From an uncultured Clostridia bacterium (GTDB taxonomy: Bacteria; Bacillota; Clostridia; Oscillospirales; Acutalibacteraceae), in contig CANRPD010000012.1 of the NCBI GenBank assembly GCA_947632385.1, forward strand, positions 1 through 49,796: a stretch of DNA of 49,796 nt, given 5' to 3'. Both the position numbers and the translations under genes were made by a program. Below are positions 16,049-23,655 of the stretch, one piece after another. How positions within the stretch are numbered: position 1 is the first letter of the stretch; each line of letters opens with the position of its first letter. A model generated the notes under the pieces. It was given only the letters and a program-made list of their open reading frames with translations. It searched no databases and was not told where the DNA came from.

Positions 16049-16771
16049 TTAGCGTGGGGGCTGCCTGCCCGCGTTCAAGAACACGTTGAACTGCTGCCGG
16101 AACTGGGCCAGCTGTCCCCGGCTCACCGGGATCTGCGCCCCGCTCTCCAGGGTGACCTCCCGGTTGCTGATGTCCCGGATATGCTGCAGATTCACCACAA
16201 AGCTGCGGTGGCACTGGCAAAACTGTTCCATGGGCAGCATCTGGATCAATTGCTCCAGGTTGATGCGGAAAAAGCTCTGGCCTCTCGTCGAGGTGATGTA
16301 CACCCCGTGGTCCCGCCCCTCCACGTAGAAGATATCCCGCAGGGGCAGCACGGTGGTGCTCCCGCCTCCCTGCAGCACGATGGTCTGGGGCTGGTGGTTC
16401 CGCCGCAGGTCGGTCTGCAGGGCCTGCTTCAGCAGCGTCTCGTCCACGGGCTTGATCAAATACTGCACCGGCTGCACACTGTACCCGTCCTGCAGGAACT
16501 CTGTGGAGCCGGTGATAAAGAGGATAGACGTCCGGTCGTCCCGCAGGCGCAGCTCCTGGGCCATTTCCAGGCCGTTGCGCCCCGGCATCAAAATATCCAG
16601 ACACAGCAGATCGAACCGCTCGCCCCGGGTCAGCCGGGCCCACAGCGTTTCGGTGGAGTCAAAGGGTACCAGCTCATATTCCACGTCCAGCTCCCGCAGG
16701 ATCCGTCCGCAGGCGTCGACCAGCTCGTTCTGGATCGGCTTTTCATCTTCACAGATCGCGACGCGATACAA
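16049..16771 (-). CDS. LytTR-family response regulator (AgrA-like)
   Basis: A 240-residue cytosolic regulator. The receiver domain (about residues 1-120) has the acidic pair in AICEDEK, the phospho-acceptor Asp in LLCLDILMPG, and the conserved Lys in LIKPVDE. The C-terminal LytTR DNA-binding domain (about 135-235) contains IFYVEGRDHGVYI and FCQCHRSFVVNLQHI. A TTG start at 16771 is preferred because GGGAGG lies seven bases upstream; a GTG three codons earlier sits too close to that site. It has its own promoter and faces the sensor kinase tail to tail. Confidence 0.9.
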   Translation of the reverse strand: MYRVAICEDEKPIQNELVDACGRILRELDVEYELVPFDSTETLWARLTRGERFDLLCLDILMPGRNGLEMAQELRLRDDRTSILFITGSTEFLQDGYSVQPVQYLIKPVDETLLKQALQTDLRRNHQPQTIVLQGGGSTTVLPLRDIFYVEGRDHGVYITSTRGQSFFRINLEQLIQMLPMEQFCQCHRSFVVNLQHIRDISNREVTLESGAQIPVSRGQLAQFRQQFNVFLNAGRQPPR

Positions 16772-16803
16772 GCAGCTCACCTCCCATCTGGAAGAACCTA
16801 TTC

Positions 16804-16832
16804 ATTATACCGCCATCTCCAAAATTTTTCAA
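16804..16832 (-). promoter_or_regulatory. sigma-A promoter of the LytTR regulator
   Basis: On the minus strand TTGAAA (16827-16832) and TATAAT (16804-16809) are 17 bases apart, a near-consensus vegetative promoter. Confidence 0.85.
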
Positions 16833-16925
16833 GAGAAAATTTACTTTTTGCACGTCTTCCCCCGAAAGCCCCGTTTTCGCCCCAAAAAAGCCCCATGTTT
16901 GAAAGTTCCCCCGCTCCATCCTTCT

Positions 16926-17096
16926 CCCGGCACCTGGCGGTGCATGCCAACGTCGCGGGGCGCGCGGTCCCCGCGCTTTGTGCCTACTGGACGAAAATGG
17001 GTCGTCGCGCCCGGCACCTGGCGGTGCAGGCCAATGACGCGGGCCAGCGCCTACTGGAAAAAAGCAAGCCATCGCGCCCGGCAGTTTGCAAAACCG
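16926..17096. repeat. degenerate direct repeats, units of 84 and 67 bp
   Basis: The segment starting CCCGGCACCTGGCGGTGCA is found at 16926 and again at 17010, with conserved CCTACTGGA later in both units and a TCGCG tail. A third, diverged start (CCCGGCAGTTTGCA) appears at 17077. The repeats are direct, not inverted. Confidence 0.75.
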
Positions 17097-17119
17097 TCTG
17101 GCAACCCCACCCGCCTCCC

Positions 17120-17209
17120 CCGTCTCGCCGCCTGCCTGCGGCAGGCGCTTTTGCTCCGCAAAAGAAGGGGATGGGGTCGAAGTTCAGACCCCATCCCCTT
17201 GCGAGACGG
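17120..17209. repeat. cloverleaf inverted-repeat element (copy 1)
   Basis: Outer stem CCGTCTCGC (17120-17128) pairs with GCGAGACGG (17201-17209). Inside, with no base left over, lie arm 1 (17129-17147, 8 bp, loop TGC), arm 2 (17148-17164, CTTTTGC/GCAAAAG, loop TCC) and arm 3 (17165-17200, 14 bp, 8-base loop). The sequence continues with CCCGTGCCCGGGC, shared with copy 2. It could be a structured RNA or a DNA cruciform or mobile repeat; strand and transcription are unknown. Confidence 0.8.
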
Positions 17210-17846
17210 CCCGTGCCCGGGCCGGCCAAACCCACGCATGGATACCTTCAAACAACAGGAAAACGTCACACCTATAAGTTTACATAATTCATATTTTACG
17301 CAACTCAACCCGCCCTACAAACCCGTCCCACCGTCCTATTTCCGCTCCGACCCTTCCCGTCGGGTTCCGCCCCCTTTTTGCGCCCTTCCGGCCCACTTCC
17401 GGTATGGTTCATGCCCCATTTTGTCCCCTTCCCGACATTTGTTCAAATATGAACAAATTGTAAATTTTAAAATTTTTTCAAAAAAGTTTCCCTCTCCAGG
17501 GAAACTTTACCCCTTTTAATAGGGGATATATGGAGGCCCTTTGCAGGGCATGCAAGTCGCGCCTCGCGCGTCCCGCGCTGACACGTGCTAGAAAGTGGTG
17601 GGTAGTCGCGCCCTCTGGTTTGCAGTAGTCCAAAGCCGCGCCATGGATTCTTCGGACAACCGGCAACCCCTCGCGCCCGGCGGTTCCCGATTTCCGCAAG
17701 CGCCCTTCCGCAAACCGCCAACTTGCACGAACCCCGCCGCAACCCCTGCTTTTCCAGCCTCAACCCGCCCGATTCCGCCCTCAACCCAACCGGAACGCCA
17801 CTCCAGCCCCACCAAAAAATCCTTCTCGTCCGCCCACCCCCCTCCC

Positions 17847-17934
17847 CCGTCTCGCCGCCTGCCTGCGGCAGGCGCTTTTGCTCCGCAAAAGAGGGCGTGG
17901 GGCCCAAAATCAGGCCCCACGCCCTGCGAGACGG
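17847..17934. repeat. cloverleaf inverted-repeat element (copy 2)
   Basis: Same orientation as copy 1 and 727 bp from it. The outer stem (17847-17855/17926-17934), arm 1 (17856-17874) and arm 2 (17875-17891) are identical to copy 1. Arm 3 (17892-17925) differs at three stem positions, and every change is matched on the opposite strand (G-C to C-G, A-T to G-C, T-A to C-G). One A-T pair is also lost as a unit. This pattern shows that pairing in arm 3 is preserved. Confidence 0.82.
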
Positions 17935-18102
17935 CGCCCGTGCCCGGGCGGGGCAAGTTGCGGCCCCTGCCGGGGCGGGCAAGTCGCGCCTCAGCTTCTT
18001 CATTTGTCCAGTCCAGTGCCGCGCCGAAAGAAACTCGAACCCTGCACGGACCCCGCCGCTGCCCCCTCAAAACCGCTCCAAACTCGGCCGCGACCCCGCT
18101 CC

Positions 18103-19155
18103 TCACAGCTTCCGGGCCAGCATGTCCGGGTTGGTGCTGTGGGCCAGGGCGTTCTCCCGGCTGATCCGCCCGGCCTTGCACAGCGCCAGCAGGCTGGAAT
18201 CCATGGAGAACATGCCACTGCCCTGGGAGGAGTAGATCAGCCCGTCGATCTGGTGGATCTTGCTCTCCCGGATCATGTTGCGCACCGCGGTGTTGGCGGT
18301 CATCATCTCGAAGGCCGGCACCACGCCCTCGTCCTGGGCGGGCACCAGCTGCTGACTCACCACCGCCTGCAGCACCGTGGCCAGCTGCACGGAGATCTGC
18401 CGCTGCTGGTTGGGCGGGAACACGTCGATGATGCGGTCGATGGAGGCCGCAGCGCCCATGGTGTGCAGCGTGGAGATCACCAGGTGGCCGGTCTCGGCGG
18501 CGGTCATGGCGATGGAGATGGTCTCAAAGTCCCGCATCTCCCCCAGCAGGATCACGTCCGGGCTCTGGCGCATGGCGGCCCGCAGCGCCACCACATAGCT
18601 CTCCGTGTCCGAGTCGATCTCCCGCTGGCTGACGATGCTCTTCCGGTGCCGGTGCAAAAATTCCACCGGGTCCTCCAGGGTGATGATGTGCTTCTCCTGG
18701 GTCCGGTTGATGGCGTCGATGACGCAGGCCAGCGTGGTGGATTTGCCGCTGCCTGCCGGCCCCGTGACCAGCACCAGGCCCTTTTTCAGCTCACTCAGGG
18801 CCACCACCGCGTCGGGGATGCCCAGCTCCCTGGGGTCCGGCATCTCGAAGGAAATCACCCGGATCACCGCGGCCAGGGAGCCCCGCTGCATGTACGTGCT
18901 CACCCGGAACCGGCTGAGCTCCGGCACCGCAAAGGAAAAATCGTCGTCGCCGCTGCTCAGCAGCCGGTCCACGCTGCGGTGGGCCAGCTCGTACACCTGC
19001 CGGATCAGCCGTTCGCTGTCCTCCGGCATGATGCGCCCCTCGCCCATGTCGGTGAAACGGCCGCCCTTCTTGTAGGCCAGCGGCCGCCCGGCCACGATGA
19101 ACACGTCGGAAGCCCGGTTCTCCAGGGCAAACCGCAAACTCTCCAGGATCTCCAT
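18103..19155 (-). CDS. pilT: type IV pilus retraction ATPase PilT
   Basis: A 350-residue hexameric secretion ATPase that powers pilus disassembly. Walker A is GPAGSGKST at residues 132-140. The Asp-rich segment begins ITLEDPVEF, Walker B is VILLGEMRD, and the His box is GHLVISTLHT. The late motif AVRNMIRESKIHQI matches the PilT-specific AIRNLIRE, which separates it from the extension ATPase PilB. ATG at 19155 follows GAGGAGG. It is last in the leftward pilus operon, 12 bases after the preceding gene. Confidence 0.93.
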   Translation of the reverse strand: MEILESLRFALENRASDVFIVAGRPLAYKKGGRFTDMGEGRIMPEDSERLIRQVYELAHRSVDRLLSSGDDDFSFAVPELSRFRVSTYMQRGSLAAVIRVISFEMPDPRELGIPDAVVALSELKKGLVLVTGPAGSGKSTTLACVIDAINRTQEKHIITLEDPVEFLHRHRKSIVSQREIDSDTESYVVALRAAMRQSPDVILLGEMRDFETISIAMTAAETGHLVISTLHTMGAAASIDRIIDVFPPNQQRQISVQLATVLQAVVSQQLVPAQDEGVVPAFEMMTANTAVRNMIRESKIHQIDGLIYSSQGSGMFSMDSSLLALCKAGRISRENALAHSTNPDMLARKL

Positions 19156-19167
19156 GCAAAAACCTCC

Positions 19168-19644
19168 TCAAACCGGCGGATGCTCGGGGTCCAGCAGGGT
19201 GCCGCCGCTCTGCTGGGTCCACGTCTCCCGGGAGACGCTGCGCCAGGCCGCGATGCGGAACCGGTTGCCGTCCCGGTCCTCCGGGACCAGCTCCACCTGC
19301 AGCTCCTGCTCCGTGCCGATGGGCACCGTGTACCGCAAAACGCCGTCTGCGGCCTCCACGGCCACCGTTCCGGCCCACTGCCGGGCCACTTCCGCCGCCA
19401 GCCGGTCGCCTTCCAGCTCCGGCAGGGCATCCGCCAGGGCCTCCAGGTCCAGCAGCACGCCGTTGGCCTCATTTTCCGCCTGGTAATATTCCGTGGTGTG
19501 CTGGGCGCTCTTCTGGCTCAGGCGCAGGTCCGCCTGGACCGTGACCAGGGACAGCACCGAAAACGTCAGCAGCGACAGCAGCACGAAGATCAGCACGATG
19601 GACACCATGCCGATGCTGATGGGGGAATTGCGCCGTCCGTTCAC
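19168..19644 (-). CDS. pilin-like protein (minor pilin/PilX-like)
   Basis: A 158-residue protein with a short polar N-terminus, one membrane helix (about residues 9-35, ISIGMVSIVLIFVLLS) and an exported alpha/beta domain. This layout fits a minor pilin or PilX-like assembly protein. The GTG start at 19644 overlaps the TGA stop of the preceding gene (GTGA), a sign of coupled translation; the upstream in-frame extension is ignored for that reason. It sits between another pilin-like gene and pilT. No sequence family is firmly recognised. Confidence 0.75.
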   Translation of the reverse strand: MNGRRNSPISIGMVSIVLIFVLLSLLTFSVLSLVTVQADLRLSQKSAQHTTEYYQAENEANGVLLDLEALADALPELEGDRLAAEVARQWAGTVAVEAADGVLRYTVPIGTEQELQVELVPEDRDGNRFRIAAWRSVSRETWTQQSGGTLLDPEHPPV

Positions 19645-20084
19645 GCCCCGCCGCCCCCCTTCTCCAGCCGGGAGCGCAGCTGCAGCCCGTAGATCTCCCG
19701 GCCCGCGCCGTCCTCCATCCACAGGTGGGCGTCCACCGCCCGGCCCTGGGTCTGGGTCTGGATGCGCAGGGTGTAGGCGGCCGCGTCCGGATCACAGGGG
19801 CCAAAATCCGTGCCGAAGCACAGCCGGATCTCCCCCGCCTCCCCAAACGCCTGGGGATAGCGCTCCCGGAAGGCGGCCAGGTCGTCGCCGGAGGCCCGCA
19901 CCACGCTGGCCGCCGAGGACACCGTGGAGGAGGCGAAGGCCAGGTCCCGGGCCTGGGCGCTGACGGTGTGGGCCTGGGCAAAGGCCTGCACGCACACCGC
20001 GCTGCCCAGGGAGAAGAACAGCACGGCAAAGATCAGCTCGATGAGGAAAAGCCGGCTGGACCGGTTGTTCTGCATGCTGTCCAT
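19641..20084 (-). CDS. type IV pilin-like protein
   Basis: A 147-residue protein whose N-terminal helix (about residues 12-35) begins LFLIELIFAVLFF. This retains the F-x-x-x-E arrangement of type IV pilins, including the Glu that helps subunit packing, although the classic Gly before the cleavage site is absent. The C-terminal domain ends in a Gly run. It follows the DUF4860-like gene with a 2-base gap and overlaps the next gene by four bases, so the pilin genes are tightly coupled. Confidence 0.75.
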   Translation of the reverse strand: MDSMQNNRSSRLFLIELIFAVLFFSLGSAVCVQAFAQAHTVSAQARDLAFASSTVSSAASVVRASGDDLAAFRERYPQAFGEAGEIRLCFGTDFGPCDPDAAAYTLRIQTQTQGRAVDAHLWMEDGAGREIYGLQLRSRLEKGGGGA

Positions 20085-20086
20085 GG

Positions 20087-20569
20087 TCAGCCCTCCTCAC
20101 TGCGCAGCCGGGTCAGGAACCGCACGGTGCTGCCTGTGCTGTCCGACGCGGAAAATTCCAAAAAGCCGTCCCCCACGTCCCGCATGGTGAAGTCCCGCAC
20201 CTCCAGGATCCGGTCCCCCAGCTGCCGGGCGGGCTCGGTCCAGGGGCTGACGGTGAGCTCCCACAGGGCTTCCGAGTCGGCGTAGATGTAGGTGACCACG
20301 GCGCCGGCGTCCGTCTCGTCCTCCAGGATCAGGGCGGGCTGGCCCTCCAGCTCGCCCAGGCGGGCCGCGCCTGCGGCGTCGTGCTGGCGGAGCTTTTCCG
20401 CCACGTAGGACACCGCCGTGCGGGTGGAAAAGGTGTCGTCCATCTGGGCGGCGGTGCTCCGGTACACCCGGATGCCGATGAGCACCAGCAAAAAGGCCGA
20501 GGCCGCAAAGACGCAGAACAGCCCCAGGGTGAACAGCAGGTCCGTGGTATGGCTCTCCGTCCGCTTCAT
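20087..20569 (-). CDS. DUF4860-like pilin-type protein
   Basis: A 160-residue protein with one N-terminal membrane helix (about residues 10-32) and an exported beta-rich domain. The overall pattern, including FSTRTAVSYVAEKLRQHD and the GALVILED-like centre, resembles the DUF4860 proteins found in clostridial pilus operons; this is from memory and not checked by search. The gaps to its neighbours are 4 and 2 bases. It probably forms a minor pseudopilin. Confidence 0.7.
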   Translation of the reverse strand: MKRTESHTTDLLFTLGLFCVFAASAFLLVLIGIRVYRSTAAQMDDTFSTRTAVSYVAEKLRQHDAAGAARLGELEGQPALILEDETDAGAVVTYIYADSEALWELTVSPWTEPARQLGDRILEVRDFTMRDVGDGFLEFSASDSTGSTVRFLTRLRSEEG

Positions 20570-20573
20570 GGCC

Positions 20574-20903
20574 TCACCCTCCGATCCCGATGACCCGCAC
20601 GTCGGGCATCAGGTTGGCGCCCAGGGTCTCGTATGCGATCACGTATTTGTCCTTGTCGTACCGCAGGCCGTAGTGCTCCTCCAGGTACTGCAGGCTGTCC
20701 GGATAGAACCCCTCCAGGGCGTAGCAGTGCACCGCGCTGCGCCGCACGGTGTTCTCCAAGCCCTCCGCCTCCTGCCGGCGGGTGACGGAGGAGAGATCGT
20801 CCAAACCCAGGCCCAGCAGCACCAGCAGGGCGATGAACACCGCCACCGAGCACACCCGCCCGGTTAGCCGGCCCCGGGGCCTTGTCTTCTCAAAGCGATT
20901 CAT
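20574..20903 (-). CDS. small pilin-like membrane protein
   Basis: A 109-residue protein with a basic N-terminus (RPRGRLTGR), one membrane helix (about residues 17-35) and a short exported domain. Its YALEGFYPDSLQYLEEHYGL resembles the region after the helix in small pseudopilins, where a Tyr/Pro segment precedes the globular domain. It lacks a classic prepilin cleavage motif. It sits 10 bases after pilC and 4 bases before the DUF4860-like gene. Confidence 0.72.
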   Translation of the reverse strand: MNRFEKTRPRGRLTGRVCSVAVFIALLVLLGLGLDDLSSVTRRQEAEGLENTVRRSAVHCYALEGFYPDSLQYLEEHYGLRYDKDKYVIAYETLGANLMPDVRVIGIGG

Positions 20904-20913
20904 GGGCGTCTCC

Positions 20914-21993
20914 TCAACCGATGCCGGACAGGATGCCCATCAGCGGCAGCATCACGGAGAGCAGGATCATCCCCACCGCCACGGAGAGCACCGCCACCAG
21001 GGTGGGCTCCAGCTTGGCGATGGCTCCGGCCATGCGCCGCTCGATCTCCTGGTCGTACTGCCGGGCGATGTCCCCCAGGACCTGGTCGGTGGCGCCGGTC
21101 TTGATGCCGATGTGGATCATCCGGGCGTACACCCCGGTGAAGAGGCCGCTCTGGGTGATGGCGTCCCCCAGGTTCTCGCCCTCGGCCACGGCCTTGCGCA
21201 CCTGCTCCACCTTTTTGCCCACCACGGGGTGGTCCACCAGCCGGGCGACCGTCTCCAGGCCCTCGTCGATATTCAACCCGCTGGACAGCGCCAGGTGCAT
21301 CCCCTGGGCAAAGCGCCCCGCGGCGATCATTTCGGAGATCTTCCGGGTGCCCACGAACCGGGAGGCGAACCGCCCGGCCCAGGCCCGGCCCCGCCGGGTG
21401 AAGAAGATCCCGGCGAAGATGGCGGCCAGCACCACCGCCGCCGCGATGAAGGCCACGCTGTAGCGGCTCAGGGTCTCCCCGGCCCGCAGCACCGCCCCGG
21501 CCACGCCGGTGAGCCCCGCGCCCAGCTGGGCAAAGACCTGGTTGAACACCGGCAGCACCTTCACGATGAGCACCAGCATCACCGCCACCATCATGCCCAG
21601 CATCACCAGGGGGTAGGTCACGGCGCTCTTGATGCTCAGCCGCAGCTCCTCCTCCCGGCGGTAGTAGTCCGACAGGGCGTTCATCACGTCATCCAGCCGG
21701 CCGGAGCGCTCTCCCAGCTCCACCATCCGCAGCAGGTATTCCGGGAAGGCGCCGGTCTCGGTGAGGCCCTCGCTGAGGGAGCCCCCCAGCTCCAGCACGT
21801 CCAAAATGCGCCGCAGCAGCGCCTGGCCCTGGGGGGTGGGGCTGTCCTCCGCCATGATGGACACCCCCTCCAGGGCGGACATGCCCGAGGCCAGCACCAT
21901 GCCCAGCTGCCCGCAGAAGGTGGACAGCTCCGCATTGCCCAGGGCCTTGGGGGCCGTTTTCCTGTTTTCCGTGCCTGTGGTCGATTTGCCCAT
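20914..21993 (-). CDS. pilC: type IV pilus inner-membrane platform protein PilC (GspF family)
   Basis: A 359-residue polytopic protein of the T2SSF family, the platform turned by the pilus ATPases. Two homologous cytosolic helical domains are visible: FCGQLGMVLASGMSALEGV near residue 25 and FAQGMHLALSSGLNIDEGL near 225. Each is followed by membrane helices, with the last near residue 335. Start placed at the ATG at 21993, after GGAAGGAGAG; the longer frame reads out of register with the upstream gene. Only PilT, not PilB, is encoded nearby. Confidence 0.9.
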   Translation of the reverse strand: MGKSTTGTENRKTAPKALGNAELSTFCGQLGMVLASGMSALEGVSIMAEDSPTPQGQALLRRILDVLELGGSLSEGLTETGAFPEYLLRMVELGERSGRLDDVMNALSDYYRREEELRLSIKSAVTYPLVMLGMMVAVMLVLIVKVLPVFNQVFAQLGAGLTGVAGAVLRAGETLSRYSVAFIAAAVVLAAIFAGIFFTRRGRAWAGRFASRFVGTRKISEMIAAGRFAQGMHLALSSGLNIDEGLETVARLVDHPVVGKKVEQVRKAVAEGENLGDAITQSGLFTGVYARMIHIGIKTGATDQVLGDIARQYDQEIERRMAGAIAKLEPTLVAVLSVAVGMILLSVMLPLMGILSGIG

Positions 21994-22017
21994 AGAGGGG
22001 ACTCTCCTTCCTGCCCG

Positions 22018-22038
22018 CCCGGCGGGCCGCCCGCCGGG
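22018..22038. repeat. hairpin between transglutaminase-like gene and pilC
   Basis: A 9-bp stem CCCGGCGGG/CCCGCCGGG with loop CCG lies in the 46-base gap of the pilus operon. There is no T-run, so it is more likely to affect mRNA stability than to terminate. Confidence 0.6.
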
Positions 22039-22039
22039 A

Positions 22040-23050
22040 TCAGCGGGAATACTGTGTGGTGTAGTTGCTGCCGTCGCCGATGTAGCGCAGGATGTTCTCG
22101 CTGCTGTGGCTGCTGGAGGCGAAGGTGGGGTCCATGTGGGTCCAGCCGTCCCCGGTGAACTCGATGATCCGGTCGATCCAGCCCTTGTCCTCCAGATAGA
22201 CGCTGATCCAGGCGTGGTACACCTTGCCGGCATAGCCGATCTCCAGCTTGGTGGGGATGCCCTGGGACCGCAGCATGGCGGCGGTGAGGGAGGCGTAGTC
22301 GAAGCAGATGCCCTTGCCGGTGGCCAGGGTCTCGTCGATGTCCGGGAGATAGCCGCTGGGGAGGTTCTCGGCCTTCTCCTGGTCATAGGTCACGTTCTCC
22401 ACCACGTAGTGGTAGATGCGCTCCAGGGCGCCCAGGTCGTCAGGGGCGCCCTGGACCACCTCGGCGGCCTTTTTCACCGCCTGGGACTCCGCGCTGAAAT
22501 CCACATACAGGTTGGGATACAGGAAGGGCAGCAGCTCGTCCTCCAGCTCCCCCTGGATGGTCTCCTTGAACAGGGTGGCGTACTGGTTGCCGCCGATGTG
22601 CTCATAGCCGTCCACGGTGTACGCCCCGCTGCCCCCGGAGAGGGGCAGGGTGGCGAAGGTCTCCGCCGGCGCCAGGAAATATTTATACTGGATGCCGTCC
22701 GGCCCGGTGAGCAGCACGCAGCTCTTCTCCGCGGTGCCGGTGTACCGCACGGTGATGTACCCCTGCCCGGCGTTGGAGCAGTCGATGGTGAGGAGGCTGT
22801 CCCCCACCGTCACGGTGCCGGGGGACTGGACCTCCAGCACCTGGGGGTCGTTGGGCCGCAGGGGCGCCGCCGGGGCCGCCGGGGCCGCCGTTTGGGCGGG
22901 GCGGCTCACCGCAGAGGATGTGGTGCGGGATTCCGTCCCCCCGCCGGAGCCAGGCCGGGTCAGGCTGGAGGCAGAGGGCCCCCCGCCGCAGCCGCACAGC
23001 AGCAGGCACAGCGCCACGGCCGCCGCCGCCCATCCGTGCCGTCGTTTCAT
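22040..23050 (-). CDS. transglutaminase-like lipoprotein
   Basis: A 336-residue exported protein. The signal peptide ends LLLCGCGG, a lipobox, so it is probably lipid-anchored. A Ser/Gly/Thr/Ala-rich linker follows, then a poorly conserved middle domain, then a transglutaminase-like core. The core has Cys in GKGICFDYASL, His in KVYHAWISV and Asp in HMDPTF, so the triad is complete. Bacterial members act as proteases, amidases or crosslinkers. It is first of the leftward run that continues with pilC and the pilins, suggesting a surface role tied to pilus assembly. Confidence 0.87.
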   Translation of the reverse strand: MKRRHGWAAAAVALCLLLCGCGGGPSASSLTRPGSGGGTESRTTSSAVSRPAQTAAPAAPAAPLRPNDPQVLEVQSPGTVTVGDSLLTIDCSNAGQGYITVRYTGTAEKSCVLLTGPDGIQYKYFLAPAETFATLPLSGGSGAYTVDGYEHIGGNQYATLFKETIQGELEDELLPFLYPNLYVDFSAESQAVKKAAEVVQGAPDDLGALERIYHYVVENVTYDQEKAENLPSGYLPDIDETLATGKGICFDYASLTAAMLRSQGIPTKLEIGYAGKVYHAWISVYLEDKGWIDRIIEFTGDGWTHMDPTFASSSHSSENILRYIGDGSNYTTQYSR

Positions 23051-23182
23051 GCAGGGTCCCTCCTTTCCGTTCCCGCGTTCATTGGGACTTTAGTATAGCA
23101 CATCCCGGTCCAAAAGTACAGCCCTTTTCACAAGCAAATGCCCCCTCCGTTGCCGGAAGGGGCATGCCCGATGCCGTTTCGG

Positions 23183-23374
23183 TCATTTCGCCGCCGGCCC
23201 CATGGGGGAGCCGGGGAGGGTGCCGTTCTTGTTCAGCTGCTTCTCCAGGTCGTGCTGACGCTTCTTCTGCCGCACGATGTGTACCACCAGCACCACGACC
23301 AGCAGGACCAGAACGATCAGAGCCAGGATATCCCACAGGCAGAAACCAAAGGTGGTGTGAAAATACTGATGCAT
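23183..23374 (-). CDS. small single-helix membrane protein
   Basis: A 63-residue protein with a hydrophobic helix (about residues 13-35, ILALIVLVLLVVVLVVHIV) and a basic, polar tail (RQKKRQHDLEKQLNK). No family recognised. An AAGGAGG-like sequence (rightward TCCTTG complement) lies before the ATG at 23374, a promoter is visible at 23465-23493, and a hairpin (23144-23168) follows the stop. Confidence 0.7.
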   Translation of the reverse strand: MHQYFHTTFGFCLWDILALIVLVLLVVVLVVHIVRQKKRQHDLEKQLNKNGTLPGSPMGPAAK

Positions 23375-23464
23375 AATGACCTCCTTGAACCAGTGCCGCG
23401 CCCAATGCCGGCAGTCCGTTTGTCTTTTTTCCGGGGCCGAAGTCCTCCGCCCCTATATCCATTT

Positions 23465-23493
23465 ATTTTATACAGAACCGGCGAAAAATGCAA
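23465..23493 (-). promoter_or_regulatory. sigma-A-type promoter of the 63-aa membrane protein gene
   Basis: On the minus strand TTGCAT (23488-23493) and TAAAAT (23465-23470) are 17 bases apart. The rest of 23494-23655 is AT-rich and holds no gene that can be supported. Confidence 0.6.
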
Positions 23494-23655
23494 GGTTCTT
23501 TCCCGACATTTCATGAATTTTGCCAGTTTCCACAAATTTTCACGTCCCATTTGGCATTTTTAATGTGAAGTAAAAAAGCTTGTCAATAAAATTATCCTGT
23601 AAAGCACCTGCACTTGTTGCAGCAGCTTTCCGCCCCTGTTCGGGGCCGTTCCGGC

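Larger units (their letters stand above)
16833..18102. other. 1.27-kb non-coding repeat island
   Basis: No convincing gene lies between the LytTR promoter and the end of pilT. Open frames here have no ribosome binding sites, low-complexity Pro/Arg/Ala translations and no family resemblance. The stretch holds two cloverleaf elements (17120-17209, 17847-17934), direct repeats at 16926-17096, and scattered copies of TCGCGCC-containing motifs (about 17544, 17606, 17672 and 17984). An AT-rich stretch at 17445-17490 breaks the GC-rich sequence. Confidence 0.75.

Noticed and set aside
13953..16643. 896-codon minus-strand open frame
   Set aside because: It is antisense to the sensor kinase and out of frame with the LytTR gene. 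Gly/Glu/Val-rich translation is a by-product of GC-rich codon use.
14000..16800. Search for an agrD-like signal peptide or agrB near the kinase
   Set aside because: No short frame with a Cys-containing peptide core and no AgrB-type membrane protease was found.
17120..17934. Cloverleaf elements considered as tRNA genes
   Set aside because: Arm lengths, lack of a T-loop TTCRANY sequence, no anticodon loop and no CCA end rule out tRNAs despite the cloverleaf shape.
16833..18102. Several open frames of 60-500 codons in the repeat island
   Set aside because: No ribosome binding sites, Pro/Arg-rich translation and repeated segments derived from the cloverleaf sequence. Judged non-coding.
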